Of a DNA stretch of 64,000 nt, positions 44,421 to 52,710 are shown piece after piece (the stretch's first letter is position 1; every line of letters starts with the position of its first letter). This DNA is from SZAS-7 sp964514655. GTDB taxonomy: Bacteria; Chlamydiota; Chlamydiia; Chlamydiales; FEN-1388. The position numbers were made by a program, and so were the translations under genes. The DNA lies in assembly GCA_964514655.1 (NCBI GenBank), contig CAZEQY010000009.1, forward strand, positions 1-64,000. The letters run 5' to 3'. The notes beneath the pieces are model-generated. The model had not been told where the DNA came from. It did no database searches and saw nothing but the letters and a program-made list of their open reading frames with translations.

Positions 44421-45323
44421 CTAGAGTTTATCGGAATCAAGCCAATGAGCAAAAGAGCTGCCAAGCACATAGCCCCCACAAGCACCCACACAGCCACCGA
44501 AATAGTTAGCGATACTCAAAATAGAAATAGGCACATCGCCATAGCTTGCTACTTTTGCAAATGAGGCTAAGGCCTTAGCGCCTTCAAGACTCAAGATTTT
44601 GGCCTGGTTAGCTTCTTGAGCATTGGCTGCCAGGGCATTTACAGCGCCCTCTAGCACGCCATGACTTTTTATATTTACATCTCGCGCTTTTACAAGTAGG
44701 GCATCAATAGCAGCTAGGTGAGCTCGCACAGCAGAATCATTACTTGTAGGCAAGTTGCTGAGATCTAAAGGTTGAGGAACGCCATCCTTAACATGCTCTG
44801 AGAGCATTGAAGCAGCTTCGTTAAATAGAGCTTGTTGTGTACTTTGGCTTCTCTCAAAAAATACGACATAATTTTGCGCAAGGTTGGTGGTATAAAATCC
44901 TAAGAAAAACCCGGCGACAGCACCTATTTTGGGACACCAGTACAATAGCCTTTCTCTACCCAAAACACTAACAATATACCCTTTCTTTGTAGGTGTAGGC
45001 GAAACGAGCGGCAAAGCCTCTTTTTTCTTTTTGGCGATAAGCCTAGGACTTTTTCTCAGAGGCTTGCTAACAACAGTAGTCACTTCATCCGTAGTTTTCG
45101 TGATGACTATAACCGTAGATTTTTCGCGCTTTTGCACGTAGTGTTCAGTCATCAGGCGAAATACGGCAGTTGCCGTACACATAGCCACTGGCAAAGAAAA
45201 AATCGCTGTGAGAATAGTCAGGACTATTATTACTGCTTTTTCTCTTTGCCTTATCGTCTTAAAATCGCGATTTGCATAGTGGCGCGCTGATACGGGATTA
45301 AAGTACGAGCTTGTAGGATGCAT
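44421..45323 (-). CDS. Hypothetical membrane protein
   Basis: The 300-residue product has three hydrophobic segments: about residues 27-55 (IIVLTILTAIFSLPVAMCTAT), 135-165 (LLYWCPKIGAVAGFFLGFYT region) and 270-295 (FGGCVGACGGYVLGSSF), with helical charged regions between. ATG at 45323 lies two bases after the stop of the upstream gene, GTGGGGG serving as ribosome site; an ATG at 45392 would overlap that gene by 67 bases. It probably forms a pair with the gene upstream, which is also membrane associated. Neither resembles a protein I know. The hydrophobic bilobes recall chlamydial inclusion-membrane proteins, but the segments are not clearly adjacent. Confidence 0.7.
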   Translation of the reverse strand: MHPTSSYFNPVSARHYANRDFKTIRQREKAVIIVLTILTAIFSLPVAMCTATAVFRLMTEHYVQKREKSTVIVITKTTDEVTTVVSKPLRKSPRLIAKKKKEALPLVSPTPTKKGYIVSVLGRERLLYWCPKIGAVAGFFLGFYTTNLAQNYVVFFERSQSTQQALFNEAASMLSEHVKDGVPQPLDLSNLPTSNDSAVRAHLAAIDALLVKARDVNIKSHGVLEGAVNALAANAQEANQAKILSLEGAKALASFAKVASYGDVPISILSIANYFGGCVGACGGYVLGSSFAHWLDSDKL

Positions 45324-45325
45324 AT

Positions 45326-46318
45326 TTACCCCCACAACGTTCTTATGCCAAGGCCCACGACCTTTGCTGCATATTTTGAAGCTACCGCACAAAGACCGAT
45401 TCCTGCAGCCTGTAGAAGTCCAGTACCATATGTTGCGACATAGACCGCAGAAGCTATACCCAAAAGGTTCCCTATAGCACGTGCTTTTGAATCATCAGCA
45501 TTACATATATGCCTAGAAATAGTCGCCCCTGCATCTCTAACCAAAATACCAACTCCTACGCTAGCGCTCACAGATGCAAGGAAGCTAAGAGACTGCTCAG
45601 CAAGAGAATAGTCCTTCCATGCACCTGATAGGCTGTGCGTGTCAGGAAGCGTGGTACAAAACACACGGAGCTTTGTAAGAAAATCCTGCCCTTTCATTGC
45701 ATTATATGCCTGCTCCATAGGCTCAGAAAGCTTTGTAAAATAGGACACAAAGTTTGCACAGACATCTAAACCTGCACTCTTAGACTTTGCAAGTGCAAGT
45801 TCTTCTATGAGTATTTGTAATCGAGCTTGATAAGCTACCTTATCGCTAAGACTAGAATCCTTTATAAGTTCTTTAATGTGCGATATGGCTTGGCCAAGGT
45901 CTATAACATTTGCTGAAGCCTCCGCGAGCTGTTCTACGCAGCGCTTACTGATCTCGCTTAGCTTATCTAGAAAAATTTTATGAGCATGAATATTGGCTGC
46001 TAAGGTAACTATGTAACGATCTAAAAAACCTGCAAAAATCGACATGCCAACAGCACCATTTGACCCAACTTTTACAAGTGAATCTGTTATGTCAGCGATC
46101 GACTTAGCCTTAGGGTCAAAATAGGTTATCTTTGGGCTTTTACCCGTAGTGTTTATATCGCCTAAAACAATCTGTTCAACAGCTTGCTGGTAGTGTACGT
46201 TATCTCCATAGGTAAGCTCCACAACCCTGCCATAGCCATAATCAAGTCGTACACCACCTAGTGTATCTTGAATTGGAGGCTGCTTGCCACTTTCCAAATG
46301 AAAGGCGACTATGTTCAT
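45326..46318 (-). CDS. Hypothetical protein with hydrophobic C-terminal segments
   Basis: The 330-residue product is largely helical (DKLSEISKRCVEQLAEASANV, LARLQILIEELALAKS in part), with Gly/Ala-rich hydrophobic segments near residues 75-95 (GSNGAVGMSIFAGFLDRY) and 240-325 (FLASVSASVGVGILVRDAGA; NLLGIASAVYVATYGTGLLQ; LCAVASKYAAKVVGLG). No signal peptide. Its ribosome site AGGGG lies within the 3' arm of an inverted repeat (46323-46362). It is followed after two bases by another membrane protein gene. No family is recognised; membrane or toxin-like pore activity cannot be excluded. Confidence 0.72.
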   Translation of the reverse strand: MNIVAFHLESGKQPPIQDTLGGVRLDYGYGRVVELTYGDNVHYQQAVEQIVLGDINTTGKSPKITYFDPKAKSIADITDSLVKVGSNGAVGMSIFAGFLDRYIVTLAANIHAHKIFLDKLSEISKRCVEQLAEASANVIDLGQAISHIKELIKDSSLSDKVAYQARLQILIEELALAKSKSAGLDVCANFVSYFTKLSEPMEQAYNAMKGQDFLTKLRVFCTTLPDTHSLSGAWKDYSLAEQSLSFLASVSASVGVGILVRDAGATISRHICNADDSKARAIGNLLGIASAVYVATYGTGLLQAAGIGLCAVASKYAAKVVGLGIRTLWG

Positions 46319-46322
46319 AAAG

Positions 46323-46362
46323 AACCCCTAGTTAAAAATAATATTATATACTGCTAGGGGTT
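46323..46362 (-). promoter_or_regulatory. Inverted repeat over promoter and ribosome site
   Basis: AACCCCTAG (46323-46331) and CTAGGGGTT (46354-46362) are perfect complements with a 22-base loop. On the minus strand the loop contains TATAAT and the second arm contains the ribosome site AGGGG seven bases before the ATG at 46318. It may serve as an operator, an RNA switch, or both, for the downstream pair. Confidence 0.55.
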
Positions 46363-46375
46363 ATTTTTCAAGTAT

Positions 46376-47719
46376 TTATTTATACGAATCTAAGCGCGCA
46401 ACGAGATTTGCTCTTAGTTCTTGGGGAACATGCGCTAGGAGCTCCTCTTGGGAGGCAAAGTACCTGTAGATGGCTTCGCATTCGCGATTTTTTAGGTATT
46501 CTAGGCACTGAGCTTTGCCGCTTTGGATGTAGGCTTGCTCGTGCTTTTTGGCTTTTACAAAGTCTGTCGCCTTGAGGTCCACAAGTAACGGAATACAGCG
46601 CGAGCTATAGCGTGTACGCATTTCTTCAAGCCTGTCGCTTCGCGTAAGCGTGTTGCGCTCCGTTGTGTTAATTTTGCCAAGACGTTTAGCTACGACATCT
46701 CGCACAAGGCGCTCTATTCGACTATGAGGATTATATATCGCCTTTTTAGGTTTTACTTCATGAAAGGGAGACTGCTCGTGGGCTTTTCTGCCTGTTTCAT
46801 CAAAAATCAATGCAAGGGTCTGCAAGTTTTGGCCATCATCGCCCGCATGCATCATCTTGTCGTTTTCTAGCACGACTACAGGAATGTTATCTAAATAGCC
46901 TCCATCAACAAACGTTACAGGATGATTGTGTGGATAGCCTGGCAGAAGGTCATTACCATCTATCTCAACAGCTTGCAAAATACCCGGCAAAGATGCTGAA
47001 GCCCTACAGGCAAGTGCAATTTCAAGGTTTGGTGTGTTATTGTGGTCAAAGTAGTAGGTCTTCCCCGTTTCGCGACATGTCGCAGTAACAATCAGCTCCT
47101 TATATTTTTTAGGATCTTGCATATGTAGCTCATGGAGCATAGCAAAGGTAACCGGCCCCTTTAGGCCTGTTGCAGCCTCAAGGTGCGTACGTATAAAGGC
47201 AAGTAATGGGTTGCCATCTTTATACAATGGGCCATAGCCTTTTCCAAGAAGCGCTTTAAAGTTTTCGCTACTTGTAGCTTTGATTAACTCTTCAGCCGTT
47301 ATGCCCGCTGCCAATAAGCTTGCAGTAAGAGCCCCTACTGATGAGCCTGCAATCACCTCTAGCTGTTCTTTAAATGAAATGCCATTTTCTTGATGTTCTT
47401 CAAATGCCTGAACAGCACCAAGAAGAATCACCCCCTTTGCGCCGCCTCCGCTAATTACAAGGTTCTTTATGGCAGGAGCAGGAGAAATATAGGTATATGT
47501 GCCATCTGTAGGGGTATAAATAATAGAGTGTGTAGGCGAAAGCTCTATTTCAATTCGTTTAGTTTTTTTTATAACTTCAAGCGGTGCACTAGTTGATTTT
47601 TGAGGAGCACTAATCCCTAAAAGCGACTTTGCAACCTGAGAGACCTTTGTCTTAAATGACTTAGCTGCCGCAGCAAAATTTGCTACAGTACCACGTAAAG
47701 AGTGTAAACTTACCTGCAT
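46376..47719 (-). CDS. Patatin-like phospholipase
   Basis: The 447-residue protein contains a patatin domain: oxyanion hole GGGAKG (about residue 93), nucleophile Ser in GSSVG (about 127), and DGG (about 275) with the catalytic Asp. Such enzymes are lipid acyl hydrolases, and patatins of intracellular bacteria (e.g. VipD, ExoU) are secreted effectors. The N-terminal region has an alternate ATG at 47770, but ATG at 47719 has GAGG five bases before. The N-terminal 70 residues are basic, and about residues 60-90 may be a secretion tail; no signal peptide is visible. Catalytic dyad residues are intact. Confidence 0.88.
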   Translation of the reverse strand: MQVSLHSLRGTVANFAAAAKSFKTKVSQVAKSLLGISAPQKSTSAPLEVIKKTKRIEIELSPTHSIIYTPTDGTYTYISPAPAIKNLVISGGGAKGVILLGAVQAFEEHQENGISFKEQLEVIAGSSVGALTASLLAAGITAEELIKATSSENFKALLGKGYGPLYKDGNPLLAFIRTHLEAATGLKGPVTFAMLHELHMQDPKKYKELIVTATCRETGKTYYFDHNNTPNLEIALACRASASLPGILQAVEIDGNDLLPGYPHNHPVTFVDGGYLDNIPVVVLENDKMMHAGDDGQNLQTLALIFDETGRKAHEQSPFHEVKPKKAIYNPHSRIERLVRDVVAKRLGKINTTERNTLTRSDRLEEMRTRYSSRCIPLLVDLKATDFVKAKKHEQAYIQSGKAQCLEYLKNRECEAIYRYFASQEELLAHVPQELRANLVARLDSYK

Positions 47720-47801
47720 GCCCGCCTCATTAAAAAACAAAATATACCATAATAACCGCTTACTTGTCAACTCTAAAAACTCCCCTTATTAAAGAAATAA
47801 A

Positions 47802-47830
47802 TTGACAATTCGGCCGGAAATTTGTATTAT
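47802..47830 (+). promoter_or_regulatory. Strong promoter of the DUF378 gene
   Basis: Perfect TTGACA (47802-47807) and TATTAT (47825-47830) with 17 bases between. The transcript would begin near a perfect hairpin GAGGGG-TTTTG-CCCCTC (47837-47853), expected to stabilise the 5' end. The ATG at 47870 has GGGGG before it. Confidence 0.8.
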
Positions 47831-47869
47831 TAGGTTGAGGGGTTTTGCCCCTCCAACTTTGGGGGTTAT

Positions 47870-48088
47870 ATGTTGAAACATGCATGCCTAATTTGCAAGA
47901 TCGTTGGAGCGATTGCAATCATAGGCGCCCTAAACTGGGGCCTTGTAGGCTTCTTTAGTTTTAACCTAGTAGACTATCTTTTTGGCGTAGGATCGATTGC
48001 CTCCCATGTTATCTATAGCGTGGTTGGATTATCGGGACTTGCCCTTTTAGGTAGCTACTTTATGGCTTGCCCACTTTGCAAAAAGTGA
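47870..48088 (+). CDS. DUF378 small membrane protein
   Basis: The 72-residue protein has two membrane helices (KIVGAIAIIGALNWGLVGFF; IASHVIYSVVGLSGLALLG) with the conserved motif GALNWGLVGFF typical of DUF378. Cysteine pairs near each end (CLIC, CPLC) may bind a metal or disulfide-link. Function unknown. It is a monocistronic unit: a strong promoter upstream and a terminator directly downstream. Confidence 0.9.
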   Translation: MLKHACLICKIVGAIAIIGALNWGLVGFFSFNLVDYLFGVGSIASHVIYSVVGLSGLALLGSYFMACPLCKK

Positions 48089-48095
48089 AAAACAG

Positions 48096-48123
48096 GGCGC
48101 CATGTTACTCATGGCGCCTTTCT
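48096..48123 (+). terminator. Rho-independent terminator after the DUF378 gene
   Basis: GGCGCCATG (48096-48104) pairs perfectly with CATGGCGCC (48110-48118), loop TTACT, followed by TTTCT. Confidence 0.9.
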
Positions 48124-48143
48124 GATCCTTGAGAGGCATTTGT

Positions 48144-48428
48144 ATGTCTGCCGTTGAGATATACCCATTCAAGTTCAGGAGTTGGTTTTTTACAAGCCTG
48201 CTATCGACCGATCTAGAATTTTTACATGACATGACTGTTCATATTGCAGCCCTCGTTCGGCTGTTAGTCAGACAAGCCTCCAGAGGAAAAAGTTACAAAA
48301 AGTATTCCCCAAGACTTCAAAAAAAAGCACCCTCAACTAAAAAGCCACCTGGTGACCCTACCAAGTATGAACCTGGAAGCTTTGTCATGTGGCGCTCGCA
48401 AGATCTCTATCATGAGGGAGATAACTGA
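48144..48428 (+). CDS. Small basic hypothetical protein
   Basis: The 94-residue frame begins at ATG 48144, with GAGAGG eight bases upstream. The C-terminal half is rich in Lys, Arg and Pro (SRGKSYKKYSPRLQKKAP; KPPGDPTKYEPG). It begins 25 bases after the previous terminator, but no promoter is evident. I do not recognise it; it may be a real small gene but its evidence is thin. Confidence 0.5.
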   Translation: MSAVEIYPFKFRSWFFTSLLSTDLEFLHDMTVHIAALVRLLVRQASRGKSYKKYSPRLQKKAPSTKKPPGDPTKYEPGSFVMWRSQDLYHEGDN

Positions 48429-48433
48429 CCTAA

Positions 48434-48700
48434 CTACTTTTCCATTTGAAGTTCTGGCTCCATAAGTTCAAACTGAAGCTCATCATAATCATCAAGTGCC
48501 TGAGGGCTTTCTTGTTGAGAATTTCGCTGCTGCTCGCGGTTTTGATACTGGCGTTCTAGATACTCATTTTCTTGTTGTCGGTTTTCATATTGTCGCCTTT
48601 CATATTCCCGCTCATCTTGTGCTCTATCATATTCATCCGATAAAAGCACTTGGGTGCAACATAATATCCACACTGCTATATGGGCTAATTTACTAGTCAT
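48434..48700 (-). CDS. Small exported Glu/Gln/Arg-rich protein
   Basis: The 88-residue product starts with a signal peptide (MTSKLAHIAVWILCCTQVLLS), cleaved around residue 21. The mature part repeats a Tyr/Glu/Arg/Gln pattern of about nine residues (YERRQYENRQQENEYLERQY), helical and charged. GAGG lies eight bases before ATG. It is convergent with the gene at 48144. Unknown; a periplasmic coiled-coil peptide by composition. Confidence 0.65.
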   Translation of the reverse strand: MTSKLAHIAVWILCCTQVLLSDEYDRAQDEREYERRQYENRQQENEYLERQYQNREQQRNSQQESPQALDDYDELQFELMEPELQMEK

Positions 48701-48925
48701 TTAGATTCCTCGAATATTTTCGCATTCATCGCAGGTTGCAATAAATATGTCAAACATTTTGCTCGGACTCTATTTCAGCACGGCATAATAGAGATTCAAC
48801 AAGTTCGTTATAGGTTTGAGTTTCGAGATCGCCATCAGCCAGTTACATTACAATGTATTTCTAAAAATCCTTGCGCCATTTTTGCTGTTTTTGTTAAAAA
48901 GATTCTCTGATCAAAGGAGAAAAAG

Positions 48926-49345
48926 ATGAGTATCCCACAACTATATGTCGACCGCCTAATAACAGGCCCAGTCAATGGTTTTTATCCAAACCCACTTTCA
49001 AGACCAAAAGAAGCAACTGATGACATGGTTACTGTAGCAGAAGCCGTTGTAGATGCCTTGATGGCAAGTGGCCATATGTGTGGATGGGGTGGCGATCGCT
49101 CTTTAGAGTTTAAAGCTACCGCAGTGGTCGACTTGCTAAATCATTTTGTAGATTTTGCTTATTCCGGTAAAAGAATACATCCAAATTACGTCAGAAACAA
49201 CGCAAGCAATATGGATATGTATTCCTCAGTAGGCGCAGCGATTATCAATCAATATGCAAGATATCTTGGATATTCAATCACATGGAAAGCAATAGAACAC
49301 CCTTATGTAGTATCTGTCGAAGAGCTTCCTAAAGCTAGCCTTTAA
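48926..49345 (+). CDS. Hypothetical protein
   Basis: The 139-residue product has no signal or membrane helix. It shows features such as RLITGPVNGFYPNPLSR, VAEAVVDALMASGHMCGWGG and RYLGYSITWKAI. AAAGGAG lies eight bases before the ATG, supporting translation. No family is recognised. The gene stands alone between convergent small genes. Confidence 0.7.
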   Translation: MSIPQLYVDRLITGPVNGFYPNPLSRPKEATDDMVTVAEAVVDALMASGHMCGWGGDRSLEFKATAVVDLLNHFVDFAYSGKRIHPNYVRNNASNMDMYSSVGAAIINQYARYLGYSITWKAIEHPYVVSVEELPKASL

Positions 49346-49383
49346 AGGTATAATAAAGCTATTCTTACCATTAGCAGAACGCA

Positions 49384-49734
49384 TTATGTTGATTTTTTCA
49401 CTATCTCTGATTTGAGCATCATTGGTCCAAATCCTGGGACTTTGGCGTCGATATTATGACCGTTGACAGGATCTGTAATGCGTATCCCTTTTACTTTGGT
49501 TCCCGCTTTAATAACAGAAGAAGTGCCTTTGATTTTGATATCTTTGATAATAGTTACGCTATCACCATCGCTGAGGATATTTCCGTGGGCATCTTTTACA
49601 AGAGCGGTGCCTTCAACGACTTCAGGATCTTGTTCTTTTGACCATTCATGAGCACATTCGGGGCAAACATACAAATTTCTATCTTCGTACGTATATTCAG
49701 AGCCGCATTTAGGACAACTTGGTAAATTTTCCAA
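49384..49734 (-). CDS. yjdM: PhnA/YjdM-family zinc-ribbon protein
   Basis: The 116-residue protein has an N-terminal zinc ribbon (CPKCGSEYTYEDRNLYVCPEC, cysteine pairs about residues 6-30), and the C-terminal SH3-like domain with LSDGDSVTIIKDIKIKG and VKGIRI-DPVNGHNIDAKV (shown in parts). The family is widespread; the old link with phosphonate metabolism is not supported by genetics and the role is unknown. Start is best taken as TTG at 49734: AAGGAG lies eight bases upstream, whereas a GTG at 49743 would fall inside that site. Confidence 0.93.
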   Translation of the reverse strand: MENLPSCPKCGSEYTYEDRNLYVCPECAHEWSKEQDPEVVEGTALVKDAHGNILSDGDSVTIIKDIKIKGTSSVIKAGTKVKGIRITDPVNGHNIDAKVPGFGPMMLKSEIVKKST

Positions 49735-49847
49735 AATTCTCACTCCTTCTTTGTTTTATGGACAGCATATCACAGCCGTTCATTGTTTGTCACTTGAGCC
49801 TATATCAAAATTTTGCTTCTCTAGATAGCAGTAGCGGTTAGATAAAG

Positions 49848-50042
49848 TTAAGTCGAGCTAACATCTTTCCAATTAAGCCGGGAGTAATTTTTGGATTTTG
49901 TAGTTTTATGCGTGCAACTTTTGACTGCTTCTTGTCCTAAAATTACACAAGGAATAGCCATAGCACCTGCACTAATAGCTCCGGTTACCCCTACTGCTGC
50001 ATAGCCTGCAAATTTAGCAACAGCTATCATTGTTGACACCAT
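49848..50042 (-). CDS. Small membrane protein
   Basis: The 64-residue product has one hydrophobic segment (about residues 7-32, FAGYAAVGVTGAISAGAMAI), then CVILGQEAVKSC and a basic tail. AAAGGAG lies ten bases before the ATG. Size and Gly/Ala helix resemble small bacterial toxins, bacteriocins or holin-like peptides but no match is claimed. No partner gene is obvious. Confidence 0.6.
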   Translation of the reverse strand: MVSTMIAVAKFAGYAAVGVTGAISAGAMAIPCVILGQEAVKSCTHKTTKSKNYSRLNWKDVSST

Positions 50043-50201
50043 AAATCCATCTCCTTTAATTGACTTTTGGGAGAGAAAACGTCGTAATGATTACGGTATT
50101 TTGCCTGAACATTTTGCTGTGTAAAAAATTCCCAAAAAAGGCATAGACAAGGAAACTAGCACATTCATAGCTAGTAAATTTTTAAATGAGAAGGGTGAGT
50201 T

Positions 50202-50594
50202 ATGTCTGTATCAGGTAATTTTAACATGAATCCACTTGGAAACATGAATCAGGAAAAATCAATTGGCACGATGACTAAACAGGAAATCGTAACTAAATAC
50301 AATACCACGAACGATCTTACTGGTAAAACACAAATCGTGAAAGATCTCTGTAGGCATGCAGGAGAAAAGGGTGATACAAAAGAGGCCCGTGATTTATTTA
50401 TGATAGCTGCATGTCTGACTCTTGATACGTCATCGAATCAGTCTTCACGCACCTTTTTGCATAATGCTTTATTTGAAATGGCGGGAGGAAATAAAGAAAC
50501 ATTTGATAAATTTCATGGCGCAATTACTGCAGCAAGAGCTATGCAAAGTTTCGACTCCAGCTACGCAGCAACTCTGCAGGAATATATTAAGTAG
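50202..50594 (+). CDS. Hypothetical helical protein
   Basis: The 130-residue product has an Asn/Met-rich N-terminus (GNFNMNPLGNMNQE), then helices (KTQIVKDLCRHAGEKGDTKE; ARDLFMIAACLTLD; FLHNALFEMAGGNKETFDKF). AAGGGTGAG precedes ATG. No signal or membrane segment. The stop lies three bases before the left arm of a REP-like inverted repeat, so its 3' end is set at that element. No family is recognised; a T3SS effector is possible in view of the composition, unproven. Confidence 0.68.
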   Translation: MSVSGNFNMNPLGNMNQEKSIGTMTKQEIVTKYNTTNDLTGKTQIVKDLCRHAGEKGDTKEARDLFMIAACLTLDTSSNQSSRTFLHNALFEMAGGNKETFDKFHGAITAARAMQSFDSSYAATLQEYIK

Positions 50595-50596
50595 CG

Positions 50597-50688
50597 AACG
50601 CGGGGTCAGGCCTGGCATTCGGGCATTTGTTGCTTTATTCCTATCTTAAATGCCCGAAATGCCCGAATGCCAGGCCTGACCCCGCGTT
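50597..50688. repeat. REP-like perfect inverted repeat between convergent genes
   Basis: A 32-base arm (50597-50628, starting AACGCGGGGTCAGGCCTGGC and ending GGGCATTT) is perfectly inverted at 50657-50688, with a 28-base loop. The loop holds an additional partial copy of AAATGCCCG. The core contains the short palindrome AGGCCT. The right arm also forms the last codons of the convergent gene. It resembles REP/BIME sequences that Y1 (RAYT) transposases mobilise. Confidence 0.95.
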
Positions 50689-52710
50689 TTGGAAGGCGGC
50701 GTTGAGGATGTTGTTTTTGAGGAGTAGGAATGAGGGGGTGATGATGGAGTTTGGTGGGGCTTGGACTGTGTCGTCAGATAGGGCATTGTAGAAGGCCTTG
50801 TAGTCTGCGACGAGGTCGGTAAAGAGGGCTTTTAATTCGGCGACTTCCTTGGGAAAGCGGCTATATTTTTCGAGCACCTTGTCAACATCCTGTACTTCAA
50901 GAACGCTGAGGTGAAAAAGGGCAAGATCGGACTTTTCCTGGGCTCTTGTTCGGTAGTTTTCTAGGCCCTGTTTCAAGTTTTTCATATTTTGTTTAAAGAG
51001 CGTTTGCATTTCGGCGATAACTTCAGGCTTAACGATATAGCTAATTGCATCGCGAAGTGAAGTAAAGGGCACTTCTCTTTTGTTCCACGGTAGCGCTAAG
51101 CGATGAAAGACATCTAATGGGTCTAGTAGATCCGTCACAAGCATCAGGCCAACGATATAGCGGTAGTGATTTCGTAAGTGCTCTGCAAGATAGCTTAGGC
51201 GGTTTGTGGGAATCTCTTTTGCCGGCAGGCGGTAGCCAGAAAGATGCATCATGGGGGCTCGAAGGTCAAAGCTATACTCCTTCATCGCCGTAAGATAGGC
51301 TTCTTCTTGACCAAGAGGAACATTAAGACAAAGCTTTGGCTTTGTTAAAAGCCCTGCCATGCCGTGCCTAAAAGGCTCATCCTTCCACTCGTGCTGGAGG
51401 AGAATATCAGATGATCGCTCAATCAGGTAGTCGAGGTTAAAGGTCGTCTCTGTATAGGTCGTACGCCTACCTTCCATCCAGCCAAAGCGAAAGAAGTACT
51501 CATCCTTATGCTCCCAGGCAAATAGAGCGTCGCTAAAGGCTGTTGAATAGGGCACATATACATCATCATCTCCCATGTGGATGATATTTGGGCCCATTTT
51601 TTCATCAAGCACTACATCTTGAAAGTCCTGTTCAGTGATGTCATCTAGTGACTTACGGTAGCCAAGAAGCGGCATAAGCAAAAAGATGGCATTTCGCGCT
51701 CCCCCATAGCCAAACTCCCCATTTGGGCCCGTTACAAGGAGCTTTTCAATCCGCAGCTTCTTTGCAAGCTCTAACACCTTATCAACATCAAGGTGGATAA
51801 TATTTGGGCTGAGACTTTGGCAGTATGCTGCATTTTTTGCAAAAAGGGGTTTTTCAGACTGGTCAAACACAAAGATAGGAATGGTATTTTCTATGCCAAA
51901 TTCTTTGCAAAAGCCCTGTATAGATGCCACAATCGATGGCAGCCATGCAAGCAGGCTCAAATCTTTACCCATAGTTGGAAGCGCATAGGTAATCTGTTTC
52001 ATCCCCTCTAGATAGTATTCCGGATGTTTATCAAGTGCTTCGATGTGGCGCCATACAGCCTTGTAAAAATCGCTTGTCTTATCTACATGAGCTAGCTTTT
52101 CATCAAGAGCTCTATAGTCATGTAGATCCCACTGCTCTTTTGGCACCTGGTGATCATAAAGACCAAAGATAGAACAAAACCGGTCTACAGCCTTATTGCT
52201 GCCAGGAAAAAAGGCTGCAACGTGCTTGACCTTTTCTTCATCTTCAACCTTAAAGCCGGCATACTGGATAATCCTAAATGCCCCCTCGTCAAAGTTCTCT
52301 AGACAAAAACGTAGCGCTTCTTTTGTATAAAAGGCCCCAATAGTCTCAACACTTGCTGTTAAGGCTAGTGTGCGATAGAGGTAACAATAAAGTGTTTCAG
52401 AAGAGACTAGATGTTCAAGGGTTAGGTTACGATGCAGGATGTGATACATAAGCTCGCGTAAAAATGCTTTTTGCTCTACTGCTGGCACCTTTTTCAAAAA
52501 AGCAGCAAAGTCAAAGCCGCGTACAAGCTTTGCAAAAAGCTCATTGAGTATAATTTCTGCTTTAGCTTGTACTGAGAGGTCATCATATCCCTCTTGCAAA
52601 AAGCACTCTTCAACGATATCGCGCAAAAGTCCATAGCTAATCTCATCAATGAGATACTCTACAGACAGCCTTTTTGCTACATGCTCGTTCACATAGCCTA
52701 TAAAGCTCAT
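50641..52710 (-). CDS. Large protein with GT-A glycosyltransferase-like motifs
   Basis: The 689-residue protein has a helical N-terminal 220 residues (DEISYGLLRDIVEECF; FLRELMYHILHRNLTLEHL), then a region with glycosyltransferase-like signals: IPIFVFDQSEKPLFAKN (about 275), EFGYGGARNAIFLLMPLL (about 340), and the acidic IIHMGDDDVYVPYS (about 375). In GT2 enzymes a G-x-ARN followed by DDD is the donor and metal site. I take this as a probable sugar transferase; acceptor and donor unknown. The gene overlaps the SNF2 gene (ATGA) in an ald-SNF2-GT operon. The last 16 codons lie in the REP-like repeat, so the original C-terminus may have been altered. Confidence 0.7.
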   Translation of the reverse strand: MSFIGYVNEHVAKRLSVEYLIDEISYGLLRDIVEECFLQEGYDDLSVQAKAEIILNELFAKLVRGFDFAAFLKKVPAVEQKAFLRELMYHILHRNLTLEHLVSSETLYCYLYRTLALTASVETIGAFYTKEALRFCLENFDEGAFRIIQYAGFKVEDEEKVKHVAAFFPGSNKAVDRFCSIFGLYDHQVPKEQWDLHDYRALDEKLAHVDKTSDFYKAVWRHIEALDKHPEYYLEGMKQITYALPTMGKDLSLLAWLPSIVASIQGFCKEFGIENTIPIFVFDQSEKPLFAKNAAYCQSLSPNIIHLDVDKVLELAKKLRIEKLLVTGPNGEFGYGGARNAIFLLMPLLGYRKSLDDITEQDFQDVVLDEKMGPNIIHMGDDDVYVPYSTAFSDALFAWEHKDEYFFRFGWMEGRRTTYTETTFNLDYLIERSSDILLQHEWKDEPFRHGMAGLLTKPKLCLNVPLGQEEAYLTAMKEYSFDLRAPMMHLSGYRLPAKEIPTNRLSYLAEHLRNHYRYIVGLMLVTDLLDPLDVFHRLALPWNKREVPFTSLRDAISYIVKPEVIAEMQTLFKQNMKNLKQGLENYRTRAQEKSDLALFHLSVLEVQDVDKVLEKYSRFPKEVAELKALFTDLVADYKAFYNALSDDTVQAPPNSIITPSFLLLKNNILNAAFQNAGSGLAFGHFGHLR

